Positions 1 to 11,320 of a stretch of DNA of 64,000 nt are shown here, piece by piece (within the stretch, counting starts at the first letter, position 1; the number at the start of each line of letters is the position of its first letter). This DNA is from Petasospora fabianii (lineage: Eukaryota; Ascomycota; Saccharomycetes; Phaffomycetales; Wickerhamomycetaceae), in contig CP048722.1 of assembly GCA_022641835.1 (NCBI GenBank), forward strand, positions 62,001 through 126,000. The letters are read 5' to 3'. Position numbers and translations under genes: made by a program. A model generated the notes under the pieces. That model saw nothing but the letters and a program-made list of their open reading frames with translations. It ran no database searches and had not been told where the DNA came from.

Positions 1-128
1 GAAGGAGATGTCGCAAGACCAGCACACATGGCAAAGAGCTTTGTCTCTCTTCTCACTACAGCAAGTATGTACACGGGGAACCTGACAGATCTTGTTTCGG
101 AAGATGCAGATGATGTTGATGATGATGG

Positions 129-188
<60 letters not shown>

Positions 189-3100
189 CTCTAGTTCTGA
201 GCCTGATCAAGAGGCAATTCCTGATGATACAACAGAGGAGGTAGCGGATAATCTACAAGAAGGTAATACTACGTTACAGGGAAGTCAAGCCACAAATATA
301 GGGAGCTCCACACCATCACCACGAAAGGCACTGTCTAGAACACAGACTTTGTTTGAGTTGTCTATAGAGCAAAGACTGAATCGTTCTACAGGTTCAAGTA
401 CAACTGATCTTCACAGTCGGGCGCAAACACTCTGTGAGAAGCTTCGTACCTCATTTGATATTCGTGAAGATGATGTATTCATTGCAGAATACTCTTGTTG
501 GCTGCTTAAAGATGTTCTTCTACAAGGTCACATTTATCTAACTCAATCGCACTTGTTATTCCTCGCATTCTTACCTAAACATGACAAGAACAAAGCGACG
601 CTTTCAGGTCACTTAACCATGGATAATACTCCACCAGGTCTTCCAGGAACAAGGTACTGGGCTGTACTGAAGAATCATACACTCTCACTATACACAACTT
701 CAACTGAACTATATTTCCCACTGCTGACTATTGATTTGAGATACGCTATTAGGGTTGAACTCAAAGATCTGCATTTCAGGATCTTAACAGAGAGCAGAAG
801 TTACAAGTTCCATGCTGACTCTACACATAGTGCAAGATCTTGGGCAGGACTGTTAAAGAAGCACATATTCGCTAGCAGAAACAAAGGTGATTGTGTTAGT
901 CTCAAGATCCCCTTGCAGAATGTATTGGATATTGAACAGACTTCTATCTTTGATGGTGCTGAAACCATTCGTGTCAAGGCATTAGAAGGTGTTGACTCCT
1001 TCGTTTATGATGATTACTTTTTCATGTTCTTCAATTCTGGACCAGCTGCTTACAAGACTATATCTGAGGCTATTGGGAATATGTCTGCCACAGAAGATAT
1101 CAATGATCTCGAAGATAGCACCACAAGACTCAACACATCGCTCAACAAGGCATTGGCACAACAACCGTTGACATCTCCTATCTTAGATGGCATACCTTCT
1201 CCCTCGGAAGGACTGACGTCACCAGCTGAGACATTTGCACAGGAGCCAATCATTGAGAAGTACATCAGTAGAGATGTTGAAGAGATCCCAGATTCACTAA
1301 CGTCTGAAGAGGATGATATATCACCTTCAAGTGATAACAAAGTTGTCCAGTCTCCAGGAATTGAAACTCCCAAAGCTGCATCTAGGGAGTCTAGATTCCT
1401 CCCAGACATTAAGAGCACAACCAAGATCTTAAGACCAAATTTCAACAGATGGACTCCTCATATGTTGAAGAATGCAATGTCAATGTGGCATTCAAATCCC
1501 GTTCATTACACAGAGAAGAACTCGATTGAGCGAGGTATTGATGACGATGAATACTTGGCATCACCAGAGGAGACAGTCGCTGCCACCAAGAGATTCCAAG
1601 ACCATTTCTCATTGTCAGAATCAGAGATTTTAGTTTCATCCTATTATGCCCATTTACACAGAAATATTCCGGTTTATGGTAAGATATATCTTGGGGCAAA
1701 GGAGATATGCTTTAGATCACTAGTACCGGGGCTCAAGACTAAGATGATCCTTCCATATAAGGACATTGAGAACTGTTACAAGGAGAAAGGGTTCAAGTTT
1801 GGTTATTACGGGCTTGTTATTGTTATCCATGGCCACGAAGAATTGTTCTTAGAGTTTGGATCAAGTAACGCAAGAGATGATTGTGAGTTTTTGTTGCTGA
1901 AGCAGTTGGAGGACTATAACTCAAGTGGATCATCACATGGATCCGATGATCATTTGACATCCAGTGGTAAGTTGGAGGAGGCCAAAATTAAACTATTTGA
2001 GGATAAGATTCATCATCAGGCTGGCTTTGATGTTCCTATCATTATTGAGGAGCATCCATTATTGAAGACTAGCTTGAAACCTGGGAAATCATACAGATTT
2101 ACACTCTTGACAATTGGGTCAAGAGGAGATGTCCAACCATTCATCGCATTAGGTCTTGGTTTGAAAAAGGAAGGTCATACTGTACGCATTTCTACACATG
2201 CTGAATTTAAGCCATGGGTAGAGAGTCATGGACTTGAATTCAAGGAGATTGCTGGTGACCCAACAGAATTGATGTCTCTTATGGTGTCACATGGCTCTAT
2301 GAATGTTGGTTTATTGCGTGAAGCTTCTTCCAAATTCAGAGGTTGGATTTCTGAATTGTTGCAAACAAGTTGGGAGGCATGTCAGGGAACTGAAATTTTG
2401 ATTGAATCACCATCTACGATGGCTGGTATTCACATAGCTGAGGCCCTGGGGATACCTTATTTCAGAGCTTTCACTATGCCTTGGACTAGAACAAGAGCAT
2501 ATCCACATGCATTTATCGTCCCAGATGAGAAGAAAGGTGGAAGTTACAACTATTTGACACATGTGTTGTTTGAAAATGTCTTTTGGAAAGGTATCAGTGG
2601 ACAAGTGAACAAATGGAGAAAAGAAGTTTTGAAATTGCCCAAGACAAACTTGGACATGCTCCAACAAAATAAGGTTCCCTTTTTGTACAACATTTCTCCT
2701 ACTGTTTTCCCACCATCAGTGGACTTTAGTGAATGGGTTAGAGTCACTGGTTATTGGTTCTTGGATGAAGCCACTTCTTATGATCCACCTCAGGAATTGA
2801 TTGATTTCATTTCACAGGCTAAGAAGGATAACAAGAAGTTAGTATACATTGGGTTTGGGTCGATTGTTGTATCTAATCCAAGGGAGTTAACTAAAGCCGT
2901 TATTGATGCTGTTGTTGATGCTGATGTTAGGTGTATCTTGAACAAAGGTTGGTCAGAGAGATTGGGTGGTTCCAAAGATGTTGAGATTGATCTCCCTGAT
3001 GAAGTATACAATGCTGGTGCTCTTCCACATGATTGGTTATTCCCACAAATTGATGCAGCTGTTCATCATGGAGGTTCAGGTACAACTGGTGCCACACTTA

Positions 3101-3585
3101 GGGCTGGGTTACCAACGATTATTAAGCCATTCTTTGGTGATCAATTCTTTTACGCTAATAGAGTTAAGGACATTGGTGCAGGTATTGCCCTAAAGAAGCT
3201 TAACGTTAAATCTTTGTCCAAGGCACTTAAGGAGGCCACAACAAACCAGAGAATTATCTCTAAAGCCAAGAGTATACAAGAGAGGATTGGTCAAGAGAAT
3301 GGTGTCACTGAGGCGATTAATGTAATTTATCGTGAATTGGAGTACTCTCGTGAACTCATCATGAACAAGAGAAAGCTGCAGATTACCAAGGAGGAAGAGG
3401 ATATTATTGACCAGGATGACAAAGGTCCAATGATGGATGTTGGTATTGATGATTTGCGTATTGGAACAGAACAAGATGTTGTTTCTTCAATAATGAGTGA
3501 TGCTAAGAGTGGTCGTGTTAGTAGGAGTGTCAGTGATGATGAAGGTGATGACGATGAAGCATCTGGCTCTTGGTTGCTGGTTTAG
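1..3585 (+). CDS. ATG26: Sterol 3-beta-glucosyltransferase, 5' end outside the window
   Basis: UDP-glucose:sterol glucosyltransferase, a membrane-associated enzyme that makes sterol glucosides; in methylotrophic yeasts it is needed for pexophagy. Counting from the ATG at 28, the order is: an Asp-rich run (about residues 25-55, from a GAT repeat), a GRAM domain (about 145-195), a PH domain (about 192-285), a second GRAM domain (about 520-610), and a UDP-glycosyltransferase from about residue 690 to 1110. The last holds GSRGDVQPF and the nucleotide-sugar motif HHGGSGTTG near residue 1012. The reading frame is open back to base 1. In S. cerevisiae Atg26 the segment matching LLTTASMY lies about 100 residues from the N-terminus, so the true start is probably outside the window and the ATG at 28 is internal. 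CTG codons at 724 and 2446 align with conserved leucines. Confidence 0.96.
109..188 (+). repeat. GAT/GATGAC trinucleotide repeat coding poly-Asp
   Basis: Nearly pure GAT repeat with GGT interruptions inside ATG26, coding a run of about 25 aspartates. It is probably length-variable between strains. Confidence 0.85.
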
Positions 3586-3683
3586 ACTGAATAATGTGAA
3601 TAATGTGATTGAATGACCATAATTGATTACTCTTGTAGCTTATAATAAGAGTAACCTCTATAAGCAGATCTATCAAAGCTGAT

Positions 3684-3711
3684 CACGTGAATATCACGTG
3701 ACATTCACGTG
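3684..3711. promoter_or_regulatory. Three CACGTG boxes at 11-bp spacing
   Basis: CACGTG occurs at 3684, 3695 and 3706, so all three sites lie on one face of the helix. They are 126-153 bp upstream of RRP15. The sequence is the core site of Cbf1- or Tye7-type bHLH factors. Confidence 0.7.
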
Positions 3712-3836
3712 CGCATTGGAAAAATCTCCACAGAATAAAAAAAAAATTATGGCACACATTTAAATGTGCATCTTTCTCTTTATATTTAAACATTTCACCC
3801 AACAATAGACGTAACTGTTATTTACAAACACACAAG

Positions 3837-4616
3837 ATGTCCAAGAAAAGAGTGACAATTTCCGTTCCAACCAAGTCTGCCAATATCATCTCATCAACGA
3901 AGAGAAAAGGTGAGAGTTCTGTAAAGAATCAGCAGCAGTCGAGGAAGAAGAGTAAGAAAGAAGTTGAGGTTAGTTCTTCATCAGAATCAGAAGATGTTGA
4001 ATCTGTTAGTGGTGATGAAAGTGGGAGTGAAGATGATGAGGATGAGCTTAATGATGAAGTTGATCTTGATGCTGTGAGTGATGATGAGTTTGAATCTGAA
4101 GATGAAGATGATGAAGAGGATGAAGAAGATGACGACGATGAGAACCTTCCAAAACTTAAAAAGAGAAAGAAAAACGTTGATGACGGTTCTGAATCATTTG
4201 CCACTGCTGTGAATGCGATCTTAGGATCTAAACTTAAGGCATATGATAGAAAAGATCCAATTCTTGCCCGTTCTAAATCTACTATCAAAAAGGCTGAATC
4301 TGAAAAATTAGAAGCTAAAGCACGTCGTGCTCTCTTAGCTGAGAAGAAAGTTATCTATGATAAGGATAGAGTTAAAGATTTACTTCCAAAGGAGGATTCT
4401 ATTGCTCGTGTTGTATTGGAACATGAGAGAAAGTTGAAAAAAATTGCTCAAAGAGGTGTTGTACAACTGTTTAACGTTGTTATGAGTACTCAAAATAAGA
4501 CTACACAAGAGTTATCTAATACTAAAGTGTTTGGTGAAGAACAAAAGGAAAAGATGATCTCTGAAATCTCAAAGGAGAAATTCTTTGATCTTGTGAAGGC
4601 TGCTGGTGATAATTGA
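3837..4616 (+). CDS. RRP15: Ribosomal RNA-processing protein 15
   Basis: Nucleolar pre-60S assembly factor needed for 27S pre-rRNA processing. The 259-residue protein has a basic N-terminus, a long Glu/Asp/Ser stretch (about residues 45-105), and the conserved Rrp15 domain from about 115. That domain begins SFATAVNAILGSKL, continues through DPILARSKS, and ends in the basic helix around ERKLKKIAQRGVVQLFN. Its length is close to the 250 residues of the S. cerevisiae protein. The start is the first ATG after an A-rich leader. It is convergent with the cyclin gene, with about 130 bp between stop codons. Confidence 0.93.
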   Translation: MSKKRVTISVPTKSANIISSTKRKGESSVKNQQQSRKKSKKEVEVSSSSESEDVESVSGDESGSEDDEDELNDEVDLDAVSDDEFESEDEDDEEDEEDDDDENLPKLKKRKKNVDDGSESFATAVNAILGSKLKAYDRKDPILARSKSTIKKAESEKLEAKARRALLAEKKVIYDKDRVKDLLPKEDSIARVVLEHERKLKKIAQRGVVQLFNVVMSTQNKTTQELSNTKVFGEEQKEKMISEISKEKFFDLVKAAGDN

Positions 4617-4744
4617 TCTCAACGATTTTATGATGACACTGACAATATACTTCTGCATGTAATGTTTCTTGTAGTGAGTTGTCTGGATAGTTAGGACCTA
4701 CATATAAGGACATAGTCATCAATGCAATCATTAGATATATAAGA

Positions 4745-6001
4745 TTATTCTGACATGACATCAAGTTTTTCAGCTTCAACTTGTTTAGCCCATTGTCTGG
4801 CTAATATAGAAGATTTCATATACTTCTTTGATGCATATTTCTTGAAGAATTCTTCATGTGCCACTGGTTCAATCAAATATTTCATCAATAGATCAATAAC
4901 ATGTTTCATATCTGATTTAGTGTAACCTCCAGAGTAATGAATCAGAGTCTTGTTCCATGGAGATCTTCCCAACATACGACGAGAAAGATACATAGCAGCA
5001 GCTGCACATAATGATGGTTTGATACCAATGAATCTATGATCCATAATCGATATTTCCAAGAGATATTTCCCCACAGTTCTTGTCTCAATATCATAATCAT
5101 CAGCTTTGGAGATTCTTCTTAAGAAATTCATTGGATTTGGATAACTTAAATCAAATTCCAAAACTTGTAAGATGTATCTCTCTGCATTCAAGATATCTTC
5201 TTCTGTGTAACCACCATCGGTAACATATGAATAGTTCTTAACACTGGGGGAATAAACTTCTTCATATTTAGCGGCAATGAACAAAGAACCAGTGGCTAAC
5301 AGTTGTAATTTATCAACTTGAACAGTCTCCTTGGACATGAAACGATCCATGATGTTAATCGCAAGAAATAATGTCTCTGGTAAGAGTCTGAATCTAAGAT
5401 GTACTTCAACGATCCAATCAACTAATATTGATCTCATCTTAGGTTTAAGTCCCTTTTGCCATTCAAGATATTTTGGATCAGGTAATGTTGAAATCTCCAA
5501 TCTTGAAAAATATTCAAAGATGTCATTAACGTATTCACAAACCATTAAGGGATCATCCAAGTCGAATTTATCCAAATCTTCCCATTCTTGTTCAGTTTTG
5601 GAACGTTTAACATCTGTTTGTTCATCGAGTTGCGTAGCACTTCTCTTGGTACCTACTCGTGGTTTGTCTTTGTTATCGTTATCTTTAACAGTAGAAGCAG
5701 CAGCAGCAGAAGCAGCAGCAGCCGTCTTAGACCGTGTTTGAACTTTTGTTGTAGTGTGTATACGTGATGTGGCAGTAGAGGTATTGGTGACATTTGTCAA
5801 GGCTTGTCTTGTAGTTGTTGGGCCAATTGTTGATGCCTGTGAAGGCCCAAGGGAAGCAGCAGGAGCTAAACCCGATACTTTTGCATCTTGTTTCCTCAAT
5901 TGACGTGTTGTAGTTGTTGTAGAGTCTGTTAAAGGTTTAGATCTCTTTATAATGGCATTCTCATCTCGCACTGGTCCATGGGCAGCTGTATTTTCTGACA
6001 T
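4745..6001 (-). CDS. Mitotic B-type cyclin (CLB1/CLB2 class)
   Basis: Regulatory subunit for Cdk1 (Cdc28) at G2/M. The 418-residue protein has a low-complexity Thr/Ala-rich N-terminus with a destruction box fitting RxxLxxxxN (RQALTNVTN, residues 65-73), expected to target it to the APC/C. The cyclin box N-domain starts near residue 155 and includes MRSILVDWIVEVH and the LFIAAKYEE helix. The C-domain contains YSGGYT and ends near residue 410. A candidate MCB (ACGCGT at 6305) lies 304 bp upstream. The leader contains GATGAA repeats. A divergent cyclin at 23816-24946 shares the SGGYT motif. CLB1/2 class is inferred from overall similarity; exact orthology is open. Confidence 0.92.
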   Translation of the reverse strand: MSENTAAHGPVRDENAIIKRSKPLTDSTTTTTRQLRKQDAKVSGLAPAASLGPSQASTIGPTTTRQALTNVTNTSTATSRIHTTTKVQTRSKTAAAASAAAASTVKDNDNKDKPRVGTKRSATQLDEQTDVKRSKTEQEWEDLDKFDLDDPLMVCEYVNDIFEYFSRLEISTLPDPKYLEWQKGLKPKMRSILVDWIVEVHLRFRLLPETLFLAINIMDRFMSKETVQVDKLQLLATGSLFIAAKYEEVYSPSVKNYSYVTDGGYTEEDILNAERYILQVLEFDLSYPNPMNFLRRISKADDYDIETRTVGKYLLEISIMDHRFIGIKPSLCAAAAMYLSRRMLGRSPWNKTLIHYSGGYTKSDMKHVIDLLMKYLIEPVAHEEFFKKYASKKYMKSSILARQWAKQVEAEKLDVMSE

Positions 6002-6076
6002 TTTATGCTTTTAAAGATGCAATGATGTTGTAATCTGATTATGGGACAACAAAGAGATGAGATGAAGAGATCAACA

Positions 6077-6215
6077 GATGAAGATGAAGATGAAGATGAA
6101 GATGAAGATGAAGAGATAAAGCAATGAACGGAATGCGACAGCGCTGTGGTAGAAACACAGGAAAAAAAAACGATGTAGATGATGGATCGATGAAGATGAA
6201 GATGAAGATGAAACT
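6077..6215. repeat. Two GATGAA hexamer tracts
   Basis: (GATGAA)n tracts at about 6077-6113 and 6189-6212 in the leader/promoter of the B-type cyclin, separated by unrelated sequence. Reading frames across them are low-complexity shadows. Confidence 0.8.
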
Positions 6216-6304
6216 GAGTATGTCTCTAAGCAAGAAACCCTTGTCCTTTAATGATATGATCTAATGATCTAAGAGTTATAAAGAAAGAGGAAAGGTTTCA
6301 TCTG

Positions 6305-6310
6305 ACGCGT
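6305..6310. promoter_or_regulatory. ACGCGT box upstream of the B-type cyclin
   Basis: Perfect MluI cell-cycle box in a CG-rich island that continues with ACGCGG and TACGCG elements to about 6363. Confidence 0.5.
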
Positions 6311-6557
6311 CCACAAAATTAACCGCGCGCGTAACAACGCGGTTAATAGGTGTGGGTTACGCGAATATTTCCATATTGGGATAAATGTAAATAAAGGAAG
6401 GGGGACCACTGGGGGCAAGGGATACATAACCTTTCCTGATTTGGCAGTTTCTTATTCATATATACTTGGGATTTATTGATTTGTAGATATATTAGCTTAA
6501 TTATAGTCTGATATACATTATACCTATTATATGAGGATGATATATTGATCAGATGGT

Positions 6558-6610
6558 TCATGATGATGATGATAATCATCATCATCATCATCATCATCAT
6601 CTTCATCACA

Positions 6611-6642
<32 letters not shown>

Positions 6643-6651
6643 CTCCTCCTT
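6558..6651. repeat. Compound GAT/ATC/ACT/CTC trinucleotide repeat
   Basis: A GAT tract runs straight into a longer ATC tract, so the two can pair as a hairpin. An ACT tract (6611-6641) and a CTC tract follow. It lies just beyond the 3' end of the aldehyde dehydrogenase gene. I see no gene in the 6002-6739 spacer. Confidence 0.8.
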
Positions 6652-6739
6652 ACTGCTTAGTAGATGCTACTACTGGACACTATTGACTACCATAATAGAT
6701 TGAAACTTGATTGAGCCAAGCAATAAACACATAAAACAA

Positions 6740-8236
6740 CTAAATTCTGATTCTGACAGCTTTAACTTGAGTATAGTTATCCAAAGCTTCAGTACCCATC
6801 TCACGACCAATACCAGATTGTTTAAACCCACCAAATGGAGTTTGTGAATCGAAATCGTTATAAGTGTTAACCCAAACTGTACCAGCTTCCAATTTGTTTG
6901 AAACATCAATAGCAGTACTTAAAGATGTGGTATGAATACCTGCAGCTAAACCATAAGTTGAATCATTAGCCTTTGCCACAATCTCTTCAATGGTTTTAAA
7001 CTTAGTAACAGTGATAACAGGTCCAAAGATCTCCTCTTTAACAATCTTGAAATCTTCTTTAACATCTGCAAAGATTGTTGGTTTAACAAAGTATCCTTTA
7101 TCACCAAGTCTTTCACCACCAGTAACAACACGAGCACCTTCAGATTTACCAATCTTAACATACTCCAAAATCTTATCAATTTGCATTTGTGAAGTTTGAG
7201 CACCTTGGAAAGTCTCTTCATCAAATGGATCACCAACTTTAACACCTTCAGCTGCGGTCTTTAAAGCCTCGACAAGTGTCTCATAGATCCCCTCTTGAAC
7301 ATACAAACGGGATCCAGCACAACAAACTTCACCAGAGTTATAATAGATACCAGTTATAATGTTTGAAACGGTCTTATCAACATCAGCATCATCAAATACA
7401 ATATTTGGAGATTTACCACCAAGTTCCAATGTAACCTTCTTTAAATTGGAATTAGCAGCAGCTCTCATAATGTGACGACCCGTTGCGGTTGAACCTGTAA
7501 AGGCAACTTTCTTAATCTTTGGATGAATAGAGATGTGTTCACCAGTGATCTTACCGAATCCAGATACAACATTCAAGACACCAGGTGGGATACCAGATTC
7601 CTTAACGTGCTTACACACGTAAAGGGCAGATAATGGAGTTGATTCAGCAGACTTGAGAACAATAGTGTTACCAGTAGCCAAAGCAGGACCAACTTTCCAT
7701 GACCACATTAACAAGGGAAAGTTCCATGGAATGATTTGACCAACAACACCAATTGGTTCTCTTTTAGTATAAGTGAAATGAGTTGAACCTGAATCAATAA
7801 CACGACCATCAACTTTATCAGCCCAACCTGCAACTGATCTCAAATATTGGATTGAAAGAGCAACATCACCACGAGCAGAACTAATAGCCTTACCATTATC
7901 AAGAGATTCAATACAAGCCAAGATCTCAGCATCAGCCTCCATCAAATCAGCAAGTTTGTTAATGGCTTTAGTTCTTTCAACTGGATGACATTGGGACCAA
8001 ACACCAGAATAGAAAGTCTTTTCAGCAACGTCAACTGCATGATCAACATCATCTTCACGAGCTTCATAAACATGACAAATCTCATCTTCTGTAGATGGAT
8101 TAATAACTTCAAATGTCTTTCCTTGACGAGATGGAACAAATTCGTTATTGATAAAGAGACCTGTTGGTTGGTCATATGACTTGCCATTTGGAAGAGTAAT
8201 CTTCACTGAAAGTGGAGCATGTGCGTGGTGGGACAT
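6740..8236 (-). CDS. NAD(P)-dependent aldehyde dehydrogenase, cytosolic type
   Basis: Oxidises aldehydes such as acetaldehyde to the acid. The 498-residue length is typical of the family. Visible catalytic elements are the oxyanion Asn in IPWNFP (N172), the cofactor-site motif FTGSTATG (about 246-253), the general-base Glu in LELGG (E271), the nucleophile Cys in GEVCCAG (C305, the position of Cys302 in ALDH2), and EIFGP. The N-terminus [10 protein letters not shown] lacks a mitochondrial presequence, so a cytosolic enzyme is inferred. I cannot say from sequence alone whether it is the functional equivalent of ALD6 or ALD2/3. The 900-bp upstream spacer has a cluster of TTACNTAA sites. Confidence 0.95.
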   Translation of the reverse strand: MSHHAHAPLSVKITLPNGKSYDQPTGLFINNEFVPSRQGKTFEVINPSTEDEICHVYEAREDDVDHAVDVAEKTFYSGVWSQCHPVERTKAINKLADLMEADAEILACIESLDNGKAISSARGDVALSIQYLRSVAGWADKVDGRVIDSGSTHFTYTKREPIGVVGQIIPWNFPLLMWSWKVGPALATGNTIVLKSAESTPLSALYVCKHVKESGIPPGVLNVVSGFGKITGEHISIHPKIKKVAFTGSTATGRHIMRAAANSNLKKVTLELGGKSPNIVFDDADVDKTVSNIITGIYYNSGEVCCAGSRLYVQEGIYETLVEALKTAAEGVKVGDPFDEETFQGAQTSQMQIDKILEYVKIGKSEGARVVTGGERLGDKGYFVKPTIFADVKEDFKIVKEEIFGPVITVTKFKTIEEIVAKANDSTYGLAAGIHTTSLSTAIDVSNKLEAGTVWVNTYNDFDSQTPFGGFKQSGIGREMGTEALDNYTQVKAVRIRI

Positions 8237-8693
8237 ATTGTAGTGTTTGTAGTTTACTTGTTGTTTACTGTTTAGTTGTTAACCTATAGCACTAGACTAA
8301 GGATGTATGAGGAGAGTTATGTCTTTATATAATCTCAGAAGTGGGGGGAGAAGATCAACGAGTACCACTCCAACAACTATGCGTGACCATAGATGCTCCA
8401 CACTGCTCCACACACATAAAGATGTATACTGCCAGACATTGGTCAGGTATTCGGAATGCGACAATGTTAAATGCAGGATCTATTACATTAGGATAAAAGT
8501 GTGGGGAAGGGTGTCGGACTTACTCCTTAAGACAAAACTATAAATTTATATCGGGTTCCGATAATAAGCTGGGAGTTCATTCATTGCTGTTATACTTATT
8601 CATCCTTTATACGAAAAGAACCATTATATCTATACTATTGTTAATATAAAGAATGATTAACATTTAATACCGGGGCGGACTTCCCCCTCACGA

Positions 8694-8798
8694 TTACATA
8701 ATCTCTTATATAAGCACACAAAACACCCCCACCTTTTTGTTGATTACATAAGTAATTACGTAAGCAAATTCCTCATACTTCCATAATCGCTTACATAA
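8694..8798. promoter_or_regulatory. Cluster of four TTACNTAA palindromes
   Basis: TTACATAA at 8694, 8744 and 8791, and TTACGTAA at 8756, mostly followed by GCA or TC. TTACGTAA/TTACNTAA resembles sites bound by fungal Yap-type bZIP proteins. The cluster lies 460-560 bp upstream of the aldehyde dehydrogenase start. A matching cluster sits at 25093-25168. I see no gene in the rest of the 8237-9136 spacer. Confidence 0.55.
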
Positions 8799-9136
8799 GC
8801 AAGCACCCCACCCACCTCATTTCTACTTTCGTCCGAGTTATTTCATCTTTATTACTCTCTGTAATTCCCCTTTCAAAAGGGGATAGATACTCATATGCAT
8901 GTTTCAGAGATAACCGGAGGCCGATAATACTTCTAAGTTGTCTCATTACCCGGTAAACCCCGGGATATATCTTTATGTCTTGTAAGCTTATACTACACTA
9001 CTCAGTATTAACAAGTTATATTAAACATCGTAAACAGTCATTAAAACGACTCTGTATAACAGACATAAACATAAACACAGAGTATCAACTTGTAAATCAA
9101 ACCATGATGCAGATAGAGAGTAATAAGAGTAATAAG

Positions 9137-10798
9137 TTAAGAGATAACACTCTTATCACTTGATTTAACATTTGTTTCATGAAGTTCAAGATCAACATCA
9201 ACATTATCTTGAGAACCTTCTTCAGCCATATAATTAGCATAATCATCCAATTTGATTCTCTTAACTTCTTTTCTCCAGAAACCATCTTCACCAATAACTT
9301 CTTCAATATGAAGTTTATAACCAAACAACTTTGGTAAGATTTTGGCCCAAAACAACCAATAAACTGCACCTAAACCAAAGATACCCCATGCAGTGACACA
9401 ATGAACATAGTAAGGTAAATCATTATAAACGGATTGACCAGCAGAAGGTGGGATATATGGGGCAACCACTAAGTAAAGAGATGCAAGACCAAAGAAGATG
9501 ATAACTGGGATAGAGGCACGGATTGGTGGTGTCCAAACAAGTTTGTTTCTTCTATGTTGAATGTTTAAATAGAGTAAACCAATAGCAACAAAGAGATTAA
9601 CAATATTGAGAGGATAAGAAATCAAGTTCATGATGAAGTTATAAGCATCACCTGGTGGTGGTGCGACTATAGTGATAACACAAACAACCCAATGTTGGAA
9701 TAAACCAATGAATGGAGAGTTAAAAGGACGAGAAGTAGCAAAGAATTTAGGGAATGGTAAGATACCTTCACGACCAAGAGCCTGAATGATTCGACCTTGG
9801 GAAAAGATAACAGACATAACGTTACCAAGGGCAGATAGGGCAACAAACACTGATGAAGCTCTTCTAGCGGTCTTACCAAATGCAATATCAAAGAAATCAG
9901 CTGCAAGGATAGTTGAAGAATGTTGTAAAGTGTCTAATGGGACAATAGCGAAATAAGCAACATTAACAAAGAAGTAAATGATTGCTAATGTGACAAGGGC
10001 AATTGGTGCAGCAAATTTCAAAGTCTTAACTGGATTCTTCATTTCACCAAGGGCATAATTAGCATTTGAATAACCAACAAATGACCAAATGATGTTATAA
10101 AGTGCATTAACAACACCATATGCAGTAGCACCCGAAGCACCTTTGAATGAATGATTGAAATTATCAGTCTTTTTCCAACCACCAAGTCCAACAAACCCAG
10201 TGATACAAATGAATAATACAACACCAATCTTAAACAAACCCAAGGTGTTTTGTAAATAAGCACCAGTCTTAATATGAGTACCATTAACCAAGAATGCGAA
10301 AGAGATAGCAGCGATACCAAGACCACGTTCACTCCATCTTGTTGATTCAACACCAGCAGCTTGTAGGATGTATTGACCAAAGACAATTGAATTACCAGAG
10401 GCCCAACCTAGAAAGAAGACATATGCAGCATACATAGCAGTAACAAAGAATCTTGGTTTACCATAAACGTATTCCAAATAGTTCTTTTCACCACCATTTC
10501 TTGGAATAGCAGAACCAAATTCCATATAAACGTACATACCACTAAGGGCAATGATGGAACCAACAACCCACATCACAAGGGCAAGACCAATAGAACCATT
10601 AAGTAAGAGGACAATTGTCGAAGGTGTTGCAAAGATACCTGTACCAATGATTCTATTAAGGATAAGTCCCGTAGCAGAGATGTAACCAAGATCTTTATAA
10701 CCTTTATCAAGTGGTTTAACGAGTCCCTCGATTGAAGACTGTTCACCAGCTTCAACTGTGGTTGTATTATCCTCAGTTTTACCGAAGTACTTGAACAT
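9137..10798 (-). CDS. MUP1: High-affinity methionine permease
   Basis: Plasma-membrane methionine/cysteine importer of the APC (LAT-like) superfamily. The 553-residue protein has about 12 membrane segments. It follows S. cerevisiae Mup1 closely: ATGLILNRIIGTGIFATPST in TM1, YVYMEFGSAIPRNGGEKNYLE after TM2, IIWSFVGYSNANYALGEMKNP, FSQGRIIQALGREGILPFP and PPPGDAYNF. The N-tail is acidic and the C-tail is hydrophilic. Two tandem CTCGCCACAG units about 100 bp upstream of the start match the Met31/Met32 core (AAACTGTGGC on the other strand), consistent with induction by sulfur limitation. The product name is secure; MUP3 is less likely given the close Mup1 match. Confidence 0.93.
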   Translation of the reverse strand: MFKYFGKTEDNTTTVEAGEQSSIEGLVKPLDKGYKDLGYISATGLILNRIIGTGIFATPSTIVLLLNGSIGLALVMWVVGSIIALSGMYVYMEFGSAIPRNGGEKNYLEYVYGKPRFFVTAMYAAYVFFLGWASGNSIVFGQYILQAAGVESTRWSERGLGIAAISFAFLVNGTHIKTGAYLQNTLGLFKIGVVLFICITGFVGLGGWKKTDNFNHSFKGASGATAYGVVNALYNIIWSFVGYSNANYALGEMKNPVKTLKFAAPIALVTLAIIYFFVNVAYFAIVPLDTLQHSSTILAADFFDIAFGKTARRASSVFVALSALGNVMSVIFSQGRIIQALGREGILPFPKFFATSRPFNSPFIGLFQHWVVCVITIVAPPPGDAYNFIMNLISYPLNIVNLFVAIGLLYLNIQHRRNKLVWTPPIRASIPVIIFFGLASLYLVVAPYIPPSAGQSVYNDLPYYVHCVTAWGIFGLGAVYWLFWAKILPKLFGYKLHIEEVIGEDGFWRKEVKRIKLDDYANYMAEEGSQDNVDVDLELHETNVKSSDKSVIS

Positions 10799-10893
10799 CC
10801 TTGTAGTTAACCAGTACTTCTATGTCCAGTACCTCTATGTCTGTTAACACTAGGATGAAGTGATATGGGTCTTCTTATAAAGATTAACACAAC

Positions 10894-10916
10894 CTCGCCA
10901 CAGCTCGCCACAGTTT
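10894..10916. promoter_or_regulatory. Tandem Met31/Met32-like sites in the MUP1 promoter
   Basis: CTCGCCACAG occurs twice back to back (10894-10903, 10904-10913). The second copy continues to GCCACAGTTT, the exact complement of AAACTGTGGC. The sites lie 96-118 bp upstream of the MUP1 start. Confidence 0.7.
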
Positions 10917-11320
10917 TTTTTGCTTAGTTAACCATTGATGTACTAAAGAGTCAAATATGACGAAAAAAAGAAAGTAAAAAACCCATAGGGCTGATTTGAT
11001 GCCGTATAAGTTAAATTGAACCAAAGTGAAAAGTTTTGACACATCCCCCAACGTTTCTTTTTATTAGACACTCTCAACGGTCGCAAATCAACAATATCAA
11101 TCAACTGTTATGTATTTATACTATGAACTTATCTAAATACTACAAAGACAAGTTATATAAACAAACTAATGTGTTAACTACATAGGTGCGGATACTCTTG
11201 GGTTTCCATTTAAGGAAATGAATAGCAATGCCGTTTGGCTGTGGCGCCGCTTGGCTTGATGCCTTATGAGAGATACTTATATACAGTATTAGCTTGTCTA
11301 CTTCTATGATTGTTTCTATG

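Noticed and set aside
3929-4288. Antisense Ser-rich frame across RRP15
   Set aside because: It is the complement of the acidic repeat of RRP15; low-complexity and without its own conservation.
6039-6233. Frame coding His/Leu repeats upstream of the B-type cyclin
   Set aside because: It is a translation of GATGAA microsatellites in the cyclin leader.
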